Assembly (NCBI GenBank): GCA_023128595.1
Contig: JAGMDR010000071.1
Coordinates: forward strand, 1 to 54,266
Source: Planctomycetota bacterium
Lineage (GTDB): Bacteria > Planctomycetota > Phycisphaerae > Sedimentisphaerales > Anaerobacaceae
Length of the DNA: 54,266 nucleotides
Direction of reading: 5' to 3'
This document shows positions 32,561-41,267 of this stretch, piece by piece. A program made the translations under genes and the position numbers. Every line of letters begins with the position of its first letter. The stretch's first letter is position 1. The notes beneath the pieces were generated by a model. That model was not told where the DNA came from. It saw nothing but the letters and a program-made list of their open reading frames with translations, and did no database searches.

Positions 32561-33265
32561 ATGCAAGCGAGTCTGCTTATATCGGTCTTTGCAGCCGCCT
32601 TAGCTGCCGGGGGACTTTCATCTGTCGCCCAGGCCGGGCAGGATTTTTCGCCGAAACCGCAGGAGCAGCAACTACCTGACGCTATGCACTCGGCGATGAA
32701 GGAGCTGCCGAGCATTACGGTCGGGCTACGCGACGCCGATTTGATTGGAAGTGATAATCGCGCTCTGCAGGCGGCGGTTGACTACATCGCCGGCTTGGGA
32801 GGCGGCATCGTGGAAATCGCTCAGGGGCAATACACGATGTATGATTCGCTGCATCTGCGCTCGAATGTCACTGTCCGGGGCGCCAAAGGCAAAACGATAC
32901 TGCGCAAGGCGGACGGAGCCCTATCGCCCCTGGCCCTTGACGGCGATTTCGGTGAGCAGCAGATAACGGTGGCAAATCCGGCCGGCTTTGCGGTTGGCTA
33001 TGGCGTGGCGATTTGGGACGACCGTGCCGCGGGATTTCATACTACGGTTGCGCGCATCACCGGACGCAATGGCAATACCTTTGCGATCGATAAACCTCTG
33101 ATGGCCGACTGTATGCTAAATAATAAGGCTAAGGCGGCTACGGTTTTTCCTGTTGTCAGCAGCTATAACATCAAGGGGACAAGGATTGAGAATCTCACTA
33201 TCGACGGCAATACAATAGAGGCGAAAACACCCGTTGACGACCGGCGCGTACGGAAAACAAAATAG
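32561..33265 (+). pseudogene. Truncated pectate-lyase-like beta-helix protein
   Basis: This 234-codon frame has a signal peptide at about 1-25 and the opening of a right-handed parallel beta-helix. Features are NRALQAAVDYIAGLGGGIVEI (about 60-80), GQYTMYDSLHLRSNVTVRGA and SSYNIKGTRIENLTIDGN near the end. Related polygalacturonase or pectate-lyase-like proteins continue through many more coils for 400-600 residues. Here the frame ends just after the first coils with an unrelated charged tail (RRVRKTK). The next gene begins 48 bases later. It is therefore probably a deletion remnant. GGAGG before the ATG is intact, so a short secreted product could still be made. Confidence 0.65.
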
Positions 33266-33313
33266 AGTACGGCTTTTTCTCACGAAGGAACAAGATTGAA
33301 CAAGGAGAAGAAA

Positions 33314-34642
33314 ATGAATTCAGTTAATCGTCGAGATTTTTTGAAGGGCTCGATCGGTGTTGCCGCCACAGTCGCCGTTCTGCCTCAAAGGCCAAGCTTC
33401 GCGGCAAATGAGAAAGTCATCGTTGGTGTGATGGGACTTGGCGGCCGAGGAACATATCTGGCGACAAGCTTCGCGCGAAGGGCCGATACGGACGTCGCGT
33501 ATCTTTGCGATGCGGACAGCAGACGCTTTGCCCGGGCAAAAAAGGCGACCGAGGCAGTCCAGACGAGAAAACCGAAGTTGGTGCAGGATTTTCGACGGAT
33601 TCTCGATGATAAGGACGTGGATGTGCTCATCAATGCGACACCCGACCACTGGCACGCCCTTGGGGCCATTATGGCCTGTCAGGCAGGCAAAGACGTCTAT
33701 GTGGAAAAGCCTCTCGCCCATAATATCTTCGAAGGCAGGAAAATGGTCGAGGCGGCGCGAAAGTACAAGAGGGTCGTTCAGGTGGGAATGCAAAGCCGCA
33801 GTGCACCTTATATGGCCAACGCCGTCGAATATGTGCGATCCGGCAAGCTCGGCGAGGTTCACCTTGTCCGGGTCTTTAATATGATGAAGCATTCGGCGAT
33901 GAACAAAGGGCCCGAGCAGCCTGTGCCGGACGGCTTTGACTACGATATGTGGTGCGGCCCGGCCCCCAAGCTCCCGTATAATCCGAGCCGGCGCTGGTTG
34001 AACTTTTGGGAGTATAGCTGCGGACCCATCGCCGGTGACGCAGTTCACCAGTTGGACCTGGCGCGATATTTGACCGGCGACAAACCTTATCCGGATACCG
34101 TCTGTCACGCAGGCGGCATCAATGCCCTGCCCGACGGCAGGAACACCCCGGACACCCAGTTGGCAGTGTATGAGTACGGCAAATTCACGCTCCAGTTTGA
34201 AGCGACCCTCTGGACGCCTTATATTAAGAAAATACCTCAGACTATCCGCAATTCCGATGCCTTTCCAGACTGGCCGTTCAGCAGCACCAGGATCGAAGTA
34301 TTCGGCACCGAGGGCTTTATGTACCTCGGCAGACACGGCGGCGGTTGGCAGGCCTACGACGCAGGCGGAAAGATCGTTCATTCGCAATTCGGCCGCCAGG
34401 GCGATAAGGAGCATCAGGATAATTTCATCGACTGTATTCGCACGCGCAAGAGGCCCAACGCGGATGTCGAGCAGGGCCACTACTCCGTGTTGCTGTCTCA
34501 CCTGGCCAATATATCGTACAGGGTCGGTAATCAAAAGCTTACGTTCGACCCAAGAACCGAATCCTTCGTCGATGCCCCCGAGGCCGACAGGTATCTAAAG
34601 CGCCCGTACAGACAGCCGTGGGTAGTACCGGACAAAGTATAG
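33314..34642 (+). CDS. Tat-exported Gfo/Idh/MocA family oxidoreductase
   Basis: This 442-residue protein reads from the ATG at 33314. The Tat signal is NRRDFLKGSIGVAATVAVL, about residues 5-23. The Rossmann fold begins VIVGVMGLGGRGTYLATSF, about 34-52. The conserved EKPLAHNIFEGRKMVEAA, near residue 130, holds the catalytic E-K-P lysine. GDAVHQLDLARYLTGDKPYP gives the usual D and H of the substrate site. The longer frame starts at a TTG at 33296, but AAGGAG lies directly before the ATG. This family dominates planctomycete secretomes and acts on sugars or inositols using tightly bound NAD(P). The substrate is unknown. Confidence 0.92.
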   Translation: MNSVNRRDFLKGSIGVAATVAVLPQRPSFAANEKVIVGVMGLGGRGTYLATSFARRADTDVAYLCDADSRRFARAKKATEAVQTRKPKLVQDFRRILDDKDVDVLINATPDHWHALGAIMACQAGKDVYVEKPLAHNIFEGRKMVEAARKYKRVVQVGMQSRSAPYMANAVEYVRSGKLGEVHLVRVFNMMKHSAMNKGPEQPVPDGFDYDMWCGPAPKLPYNPSRRWLNFWEYSCGPIAGDAVHQLDLARYLTGDKPYPDTVCHAGGINALPDGRNTPDTQLAVYEYGKFTLQFEATLWTPYIKKIPQTIRNSDAFPDWPFSSTRIEVFGTEGFMYLGRHGGGWQAYDAGGKIVHSQFGRQGDKEHQDNFIDCIRTRKRPNADVEQGHYSVLLSHLANISYRVGNQKLTFDPRTESFVDAPEADRYLKRPYRQPWVVPDKV

Positions 34643-34703
34643 GGACCGGTGAAGCCAAACGCAAACGGCCGGAAGTGCTGCCGAAGACAGGCAATCGATC
34701 AGA

Positions 34704-35825
34704 TTAGTCTGCGGTGTCGGGCAACGTGACGTTCTTGCCGCCGGGGCCGGGCTCGAAGATATGCACTTTTTCCGGGTCGATCCGTATTTTCGCGCCGTCG
34801 CCGGGCTTGACGTCAATGTGTGGATCGATACTGACGATGAATCTGTCCCCGGCGCCGGTCCTTAGGTGAACGTCCGTTCTGTTTCCCAACGGCTCAACTA
34901 CGCTGACGACCGCTGAAATTGAGCCGCCAGACTGCTTCGAGGGCAGACTGAGTGAAAGGTTCTCCGGTCTTATTCCCAGGACCATTTCTCTGTTACGATA
35001 AGCCGCCGTCAGCGTTTTCAAGCGCCGGCCGAGCGTGATGGTGTCATTGCCGATCACAAAGGAAACTGCATCGTTTTGAAAGTCCAGGCGGCCGGTAAAA
35101 AAGTTCATAGCCGGTGTGCCGAGAAAACCGGCTACAAATCTGTTGATTGGCCGTTCATATACGCCCAGAGGTTCGCCTGTCTGCTGAGCTGCGCCGTCAA
35201 CCATAACGCAGATTTGGTCTCCCAGGGTCATAGCTTCGGCCTGGTCGTGCGTAACATAAATGCACGCGGTTTGGAGCCTGTGGTGCAGGGCCTTGATCTC
35301 GGCCCGCGTGCTTATGCGCAGCGCGGCATCGAGATTGCTCAAAGGCTCGTCGAAGAGAAATACTTTTGGGCTGCGTACAATCGCCCTGCCGAGCGCGACG
35401 CGCTGTCGCTGGCCGCCGGAAAGCGCCTGCGGTTTTCGCGCCAGGAGCTGCTCGATGGCGAGCAGGCCGGCGACCCGCCCGATGCGTTTGTTTATCTCCG
35501 CCGCCGACAGCCTTCTCATTGTGAGCGCAAATGCCAGATTCTGATAGACGGTCATATGCGGGTACAGGGCGTAGTTCTGGAAGACCATAGCCACATCTCG
35601 CCGTCTCGCGGGCAGATCGTTGACCAGTGTATCCCCGATGTATATGTTTCCGGCGGTAGGTCTTTCCAGGCCTGCGATTACTCTTAGAGTTGTGGTTTTG
35701 CCGCAGCCGCTTGGGCCGACAATGACCATAAACTCGTGGTCGGCAACATCCAGGCTCAAACGTGAGACCGCAGTTACGCCGCCGTCAAAAACTTTGGTAA
35801 CATCTTCCAACAAAACGCGAGCCAC
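34704..35825 (-). CDS. MalK/UgpC-type ABC transporter ATP-binding protein
   Basis: This 373-residue ATPase is of the carbohydrate-uptake (CUT1) type. Walker A is GPSGCGKT at residues 37-44, the Q-loop is in VFQNYALYPHMT, the signature is LSGGQ at 135-139, Walker B is VFLFDE at 155-160, and the H-loop histidine is 193. The C-terminal 140 residues are the MalK-type regulatory OB domain (GIRPENLSLS). Such ATPases energise sugar-import permeases, but no MalF/MalG-like permease or binding protein is present here. It lies 21 bases after the last ABC-2 permease and reads in the same direction. It may serve distant sugar permeases, as shared MsmK does elsewhere, or belong to the operon. Confidence 0.93.
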   Translation of the reverse strand: MARVLLEDVTKVFDGGVTAVSRLSLDVADHEFMVIVGPSGCGKTTTLRVIAGLERPTAGNIYIGDTLVNDLPARRRDVAMVFQNYALYPHMTVYQNLAFALTMRRLSAAEINKRIGRVAGLLAIEQLLARKPQALSGGQRQRVALGRAIVRSPKVFLFDEPLSNLDAALRISTRAEIKALHHRLQTACIYVTHDQAEAMTLGDQICVMVDGAAQQTGEPLGVYERPINRFVAGFLGTPAMNFFTGRLDFQNDAVSFVIGNDTITLGRRLKTLTAAYRNREMVLGIRPENLSLSLPSKQSGGSISAVVSVVEPLGNRTDVHLRTGAGDRFIVSIDPHIDVKPGDGAKIRIDPEKVHIFEPGPGGKNVTLPDTAD

Positions 35826-35846
35826 GATTGCTATCCCAAAGAAAGA

Positions 35847-37628
35847 TCAGAAAATATTTCGTCTCATTCGGCATTTCGCGCGCCAGGCAAAAAGCAGGCC
35901 CAGGAACATATAGCCGAGCATACAAACCAACATCCAAAGCATTGATTCCCAAAAAGGCAAAGAACCGGGTCCAATCCAATAATAAGTACCTAATCGTCCC
36001 CTTTTGGTGGTAGCATCCATTATAGAGACGGCGTGGACGAAGGGATTGACATCCATAAACACTTGAAAGAAATCATGCCAGTCGCGGGTTATCGCCGCAA
36101 CCAGAGCTATCAGCAGAGGCAGTAATGCCCAGACAGTCGCCGCCAGGGCAAAATTCATTATTACCGCCGTCGTGGTGCGCTTGAAGCGGCTGCTAAAATA
36201 TAGCCCCGTGCCCGAAAGAAACACCACTATCCACGCGACCAGAATACCCATCTGAACCGACGCAATCGGATGAATAATACCGGCGAGGGTAAAGACAATG
36301 ATATGGCCAAACAGAAGACACCAAATGGGCAGACAACGGCGCAAAATGCCTGCGAACTTGCCGAATAGTATCTGCCAATCGCTCAAGGTGGTCGTCAGCA
36401 GCAAATGCCAGGAGCGTGCCTCCTTTTCCGAAGTGATGCACGTGGCGGGAAGGATAACCGTAAAGAGCATTCCAAGGGCGATAAAAATGACGACGTAGAC
36501 GATGTGGGTTTCATCGTCGTTCAACATACGCTCGTCGGCACATAAGGCGTAGGTTACGAGCAGGATAATCAGGCCGACGGCAATAGTAATCAGAACGGCG
36601 ATTTTGCGTCGTCCTAACACGGAGGACCTTAGCTCTTTCCAGAGAACAGGAGGTCCTTTAACTCGCCTGGGCGCAGGGGCAAAATCCCGGCGCTCGGATG
36701 AGGAGGGGAGGGCTTCTTTATCAGTGCGGCGTTTCCGGGCCGATACGCCCAACTGCCCGGTCGCCTGACGCAGCGCAACCCTGCGGACCAAAAGCACCGA
36801 AAGAAACAGCAGCAAGCCCGATGCGCCCAACATCACACCACAGTGAACAGGCCAGTAGAACGCGAATCTGCCCATCATCGCACGTGGCTCCATCATCAGC
36901 ATCGTGTTAAAGAAAAAAGTAAAATACGGATTCGGAAAAGTCAAAATGCTAAAGAAAGTACCCTGAGACATCACCCGATGCAACATGTAGGCGGCCAGGA
37001 ACGGCAGCAAGAGGAAAATCGCCCCGAGCGTCAATGTAGTCAAAATAATGACAACGTAGGCCCTTCGGCTAAATATGGAAAAGAACAAGCTGAGCAGCCC
37101 GACAAAGACTACGGCAGTAACAGTTATACAGAGACTCGATATGACGTAAATCCAAGGCACACCGCCGAAGACTCGAACGATGGCCAGGAGCGGCAGGCTT
37201 ATAGCCAGCAGGAGCAGCAATTGCAGCAGCTTGCTGAAGAGTTTTCCTGTGACGATCTGAAAGCTGTTGATCGGCGTGGTCATCAGCAGGCCGAGCGTGC
37301 GGTTGTAAATCTCATCACTGATTGAAGTGCTGAGCATTATCACGCCGACAATCTGGATGGCAATGAACTGAAACCACACGATATATGCGGTTATCCCTTT
37401 TCCGGCCTCGGCCATTCGAGAGATTTGATATAGTCCGGTGCCTCCACGTGGTACATACACGAGCCACGTCAGTACCAGAAAGATGGTCAACAGGGCCAGG
37501 TAGGTAAATCGAAGGACGTAGTTTCTGCGCCGCCGGCTGGAGACGCGAAGCTCCTTCTCGAAGATGGGCCCCGTCAGCCAGGAAAGGCTCAAGAATCGCC
37601 GGGCGAAATTTAACAAAGCGGTAGTCAT
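35847..37628 (-). CDS. ABC-2 type permease with two fused membrane domains (paralogue 5 of 5)
   Basis: This 593-residue membrane protein has about 12 hydrophobic segments in two similar halves. The first half begins LTGPIFEKELRVSSRRRRNY, near residue 18, and contains STSISDEIYNRTLGLLMTTP. The second begins GPPVLWKELRSSVLGRRK, near residue 325, and contains an equivalent TSEKEARSWHLLLTTTLSDW. Each E-x-x-x-x-T/W-x-x-L-L pattern marks the coupling region of ABC-2 exporters. The protein ends AWRAKCRMRRNIF. It is closest to the next upstream permease (37761-39554). A 132-base gap precedes it, the longest in the operon, with a TATAAT near 37666-37671 that may be an internal promoter. The substrate is unknown. 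Confidence 0.85.
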   Translation of the reverse strand: MTTALLNFARRFLSLSWLTGPIFEKELRVSSRRRRNYVLRFTYLALLTIFLVLTWLVYVPRGGTGLYQISRMAEAGKGITAYIVWFQFIAIQIVGVIMLSTSISDEIYNRTLGLLMTTPINSFQIVTGKLFSKLLQLLLLLAISLPLLAIVRVFGGVPWIYVISSLCITVTAVVFVGLLSLFFSIFSRRAYVVIILTTLTLGAIFLLLPFLAAYMLHRVMSQGTFFSILTFPNPYFTFFFNTMLMMEPRAMMGRFAFYWPVHCGVMLGASGLLLFLSVLLVRRVALRQATGQLGVSARKRRTDKEALPSSSERRDFAPAPRRVKGPPVLWKELRSSVLGRRKIAVLITIAVGLIILLVTYALCADERMLNDDETHIVYVVIFIALGMLFTVILPATCITSEKEARSWHLLLTTTLSDWQILFGKFAGILRRCLPIWCLLFGHIIVFTLAGIIHPIASVQMGILVAWIVVFLSGTGLYFSSRFKRTTTAVIMNFALAATVWALLPLLIALVAAITRDWHDFFQVFMDVNPFVHAVSIMDATTKRGRLGTYYWIGPGSLPFWESMLWMLVCMLGYMFLGLLFAWRAKCRMRRNIF

Positions 37629-37760
37629 AAAGGATGCCTCGGTCCGATTATTCGAGGAGATTATAAGACGAATCCCATCAAATAATATATGCCCAGCTTC
37701 AATTTGCGGGCCTTGTGATATTTTTTCACCATTTTGCGCAAGATTTCAGTTGCACGCAAA

Positions 37761-39554
37761 CTAAAAGACATTGCGCCTAAATCGGCATTTCGCGCGCCAG
37801 GCGAAAAACAGGCCAAGGAACATATAGCCGAGCATACAAGAGAGCATCCAAATCGTTGCCTCCGAGACATCCCTGGCGCCGACTTCAAGCCAATCGTAGC
37901 GTCTCAATCCCCCATTGCGTGCGGTGGCAGCAATAATGACGACGGCGTGGACAAACGGATTCGTGTCCCAATAAAGCTCGCAGAACGCATGGAAATCGCG
38001 AAAATCGCGGACGATTGTCCCAATCAGAGTAATTACGAAGGGCAGTAGTGCCCAGATCAGCGCGGCCACGCCGAAGTTCATCATAACGGCTGTCGTAGTA
38101 CGCTTGAAGCGAACGCTGAAATAAAGACCGGTGCCCGAAAGAAACACCACTATCCAGGCGACCAGGATGCCCATCTGAATGGTGGCCAGCGGGTGAATAA
38201 CACCTGCGAGGGTGAACAGCATGATATGGCCGAACAGAAGGGCCCAAACAGGCAGACAACGACGCAAAACGCCTGCAAACTTCCCAAAGAGGATCTGCCG
38301 GTCGCTCAAAGTGGTCGCCAGCAGCAATGGCCAGGAACGCGATTCCTTCTCCGAAGTGATGCACGTGGCCGGAAGAATAATAGTAAACAAGATTCCCAGC
38401 GCCAAAAAGATCACAGTGTACAAGATGTGTACCCATTCGTCATCCAGCGCATTTTCGTCGGCACAAAAGCCATAGGTTACGAACAGAAAGATCAGTCCGA
38501 TGGCAATGGTGATCAGAACGGCAATTTTGCGCCGTCCGAAGACGGGCGATCTCAACTCTTTCCAGAGAACAGCAGGCCCTTTAACCCGTCTGGGCGGAGG
38601 CGCAAAATCCCGGTGCTCGGATGCGGTGGAGACGGCCTTGGTGTTGGAGCGCCGTCGCCGTCCGCGCGAGGATGTGCCCAACTCTCCGATGGCCTGGCGC
38701 AGCGCCACCCTGCGCACCATAAGGACGGAAAGAAGCAGCAGCAAGGCCGAGGCGACCAGCATGATAACGCAGTGCACAGCCCAGGACAAAGCAGGCCAAC
38801 CGCCCATACGAGGCGACATCATCCTGTCGGTATCGAAGGCCAGCAGAACATAGGGATTAGCATACGAAACAGCTGAGAAGAATTGGCTTTCGGAGACAAC
38901 AGAATGAAGGAACATAGCGGCAAGAATGGGCAGGAGGGCAAAGAGTGTGCCGAGGGTAAGGATAGTCAAGATAATAACTACGTATGCCCTTCGGTTGAAT
39001 ATGGAGAAAAACATGCTCACTGAGCCGACAAAAAGGACCGTGGTAAGGGTTACACAAAGGCCGGAGACGATGTAACCCCACGGCACACCGCCGAAGACAC
39101 GAACGATGGCCAATATCGGCAGACTTATCGCCAGCAGTAGAATCAACTGCAGCAGCTTGCTGAAGAGCTTGCCTATAACAATCTGAAAGCTGTTGATCGG
39201 CGTGGTCATCAGCAGGCCGAGCGTGCAGCTATAAATCTCATCGCTGATGGACGTGCTGAGCATTATCCCGGCGACAAACTGGATGGCAATGAACTGGAAC
39301 CAAATGATATATGCGATTATGCCTTTGCCGGCCTCGGCCATTCGAGAGATTTGATATAGTCCGGTCCCGCCACGTGGTACATACGCCAGCCACGTCAGTA
39401 CCAGAAAGATGGTCAACAGGGCAAGGTAGGTAAATCGAAGGACGTAGTTTCTTCGCCGCCGGCTCGAGACGCGAAGCTCCTTCTCGAAGATCGGACCCGT
39501 CAGCCAGGAAAGGCTCAAGAGCTTAAGCACGAAGTTGTAGAGACTGACGACCAT
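37761..39554 (-). CDS. ABC-2 type permease with two fused membrane domains (paralogue 4 of 5)
   Basis: This 597-residue protein is a near sibling of the following gene. About 250 N-terminal residues are almost the same, including LTGPIFEKELRVSSRRRRNY and ISRMAEAGKG. The N- and C-terminal halves again each have an ABC-2 pattern (STSISDEIYSCTLGLLMTTP and TSEKESRSWPLLLATTLSD). The linker between them is long, charged and variable (SSRGRRRRSNTKAVSTAS). The C-terminal end is AWRAKCRFRRNVF. The closeness of this pair indicates recent tandem duplication. Only 18 bases separate it from the upstream permease. It probably works with the ATPase at 44836-45762. Confidence 0.85.
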   Translation of the reverse strand: MVVSLYNFVLKLLSLSWLTGPIFEKELRVSSRRRRNYVLRFTYLALLTIFLVLTWLAYVPRGGTGLYQISRMAEAGKGIIAYIIWFQFIAIQFVAGIMLSTSISDEIYSCTLGLLMTTPINSFQIVIGKLFSKLLQLILLLAISLPILAIVRVFGGVPWGYIVSGLCVTLTTVLFVGSVSMFFSIFNRRAYVVIILTILTLGTLFALLPILAAMFLHSVVSESQFFSAVSYANPYVLLAFDTDRMMSPRMGGWPALSWAVHCVIMLVASALLLLLSVLMVRRVALRQAIGELGTSSRGRRRRSNTKAVSTASEHRDFAPPPRRVKGPAVLWKELRSPVFGRRKIAVLITIAIGLIFLFVTYGFCADENALDDEWVHILYTVIFLALGILFTIILPATCITSEKESRSWPLLLATTLSDRQILFGKFAGVLRRCLPVWALLFGHIMLFTLAGVIHPLATIQMGILVAWIVVFLSGTGLYFSVRFKRTTTAVMMNFGVAALIWALLPFVITLIGTIVRDFRDFHAFCELYWDTNPFVHAVVIIAATARNGGLRRYDWLEVGARDVSEATIWMLSCMLGYMFLGLFFAWRAKCRFRRNVF

Positions 39555-39572
39555 ATTTATCCGACATAATAA

Positions 39573-41249
39573 TCAAAAAATACTGCGCCTCAAGCGGCAT
39601 CTCGCACGCTGCGCGGCCAGGAGACCGACGCCAAGGCAAACACACGTGGGAATCAGCGTGACAGCTATCGGGATCAGCCACGTCAAAACCGCACCGCGGC
39701 CTGCCTGACGGTAGAACGGTGCAAGGAAGATGCTATACAACAGAGTGGTAAATACCCTGCGGCCAAACAACTCAACACCAATGTATATGCCTACAGTCGA
39801 AGCCACCGCAGCATTAGTGCTCTTCAAACGAACGCCGAAATACAAACCAAGACCAATCACAAAAACGACGGTCCCTGCCAGACCGATCACATAAATGATT
39901 ATGTAAAGCACTGGAAAGAAAGCCATACCTGCAAATAGCATGATGCCAAGATAAAGCACAACCTGCAATAGAATCAGCAGCAGTAGTAACGGCACGTTTC
40001 TGCGGAATGCCGCGATGGCTTTGCCTCGCACTATTTCCGTATCGTCCAACGGCGTTGCCAGCAGTATCGGCCAGGTCCCGGCCTCCTTCTCGGCCGTGAT
40101 ACTCGCCGCCGAGAGGACCGCCAGACGAACAAAAACAATCAACGAAAAGCCCATCATAAGGTAGTAGTACAGACTGCTGCCGACGGGGCCTCGGCCCCTT
40201 CTAAAACCAAATAAGGCAAATACCGAAGGAACAAAACCCAGTAAAACCACACCTGTCAGCACGGCGTACAAAATGAAGCTCGCCTTTCTGCGCCCGAAGA
40301 AGGGTTTGCGCATTTCTTTCCAGACAATAGGCGCCCCCTCGACGCGCTTTATGGGGAAGTAGGTATCCGGTTTTGCGGTCCCGCTGAAGGCGCGGCTCAG
40401 AGCGATCTTGCGGAAGCGCCAGACCGCCAGAGACACCACACCGACCGTTGCCGAGAGCATAATCGCACAGTGCACAGGCCACGATGAAATGACTCCCGCA
40501 GTCTTACCGAGCGAAAGCACCGCATGCAGCGCCCCGAATGGATTGAGCACGTACAGTATTACCTCGGCAAACGTGCTGCCGAATAGGCCCCACGCCGAAA
40601 GCAGACCGATCAAACCGGAACAAGCACCGAACACAAGCAGGTATCCGGTCATGATTGTCAGGACAACGGTGTATGCGTGGCGGGCAGTCATCGACAAGAG
40701 CAGGCTGAGCGCACCTGCAAAAACCGCAGCAGTCAAGGTTATACACAGCCCGGAGACAACGTGACCCCAGGGCACGCCTCCAAAGACGCGGATAATCGCC
40801 AGCAGCGGCAAGCTGATCGCCAGCAGTAACGTCACCTGCAGCAGCCCGCTCAATAGCTTGCCCATCACAATTTGCAGACTATTGATGGGCGTGGTCATCA
40901 GCACGCTGAGTGTACGCTGACGGATTTCGCCGCCGATGGAGGTACTGAGCAGAACGATTGCCATCAACTGAGCGGCGACAAACTGAAACCAGATTATCGC
41001 CGTGATGACACGCCTGCCCGCCTCGCCCATCCGCGACGCCCGAAATGACGCCGAGCCCGGACCGCCCAATCTAACCGTAATAAGCCATACGTACAAGATG
41101 AACAGGCACAGCAACGCGATATATGCCGAACGCAGCACGTAGCTCCTGCGCCGCCGGCTGGCAACACGCAGCTCTTTGTCGAATATCGGCCCCGTCAGCC
41201 ACCAAAGGCCCCCAAGCACCGAAACGCCGTCTGCTAAAGCAGTATTCAT
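39573..41249 (-). CDS. ABC-2 type permease, subtype B (paralogue 3 of 5)
   Basis: This 558-residue protein reads from the ATG at 41249, chosen because it gives MNTAL as in the first permease of the array. A GTG at 41264 is possible. The first half carries LTGPIFDKELRVASRRRRSY and STSIGGEIRQRTLSVLMTTP. The second half carries GAPIVWKEMRKPFFGRRK and TAEKEAGTWPILLATPLDDTE. The tail reads AQRARCRLRRSIF, the most divergent of the five but still aligned. Along with the upstream gene it forms a subtype with LRSAYIxLLxLFIxYVWLI in place of the subtype A segment. The linker is shorter than in subtype A. Confidence 0.84.
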   Translation of the reverse strand: MNTALADGVSVLGGLWWLTGPIFDKELRVASRRRRSYVLRSAYIALLCLFILYVWLITVRLGGPGSASFRASRMGEAGRRVITAIIWFQFVAAQLMAIVLLSTSIGGEIRQRTLSVLMTTPINSLQIVMGKLLSGLLQVTLLLAISLPLLAIIRVFGGVPWGHVVSGLCITLTAAVFAGALSLLLSMTARHAYTVVLTIMTGYLLVFGACSGLIGLLSAWGLFGSTFAEVILYVLNPFGALHAVLSLGKTAGVISSWPVHCAIMLSATVGVVSLAVWRFRKIALSRAFSGTAKPDTYFPIKRVEGAPIVWKEMRKPFFGRRKASFILYAVLTGVVLLGFVPSVFALFGFRRGRGPVGSSLYYYLMMGFSLIVFVRLAVLSAASITAEKEAGTWPILLATPLDDTEIVRGKAIAAFRRNVPLLLLLILLQVVLYLGIMLFAGMAFFPVLYIIIYVIGLAGTVVFVIGLGLYFGVRLKSTNAAVASTVGIYIGVELFGRRVFTTLLYSIFLAPFYRQAGRGAVLTWLIPIAVTLIPTCVCLGVGLLAAQRARCRLRRSIF

Positions 41250-41267
41250 AATCAGGTTATGCACATA

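Noticed and set aside
36843-37325. Plus-strand open frame of 160 codons opposite the last permease
   Set aside because: It is antisense to the membrane-coding frame and rich in Q, E and R, as expected from the complement of hydrophobic codons. The minus-strand frame has clear family motifs.
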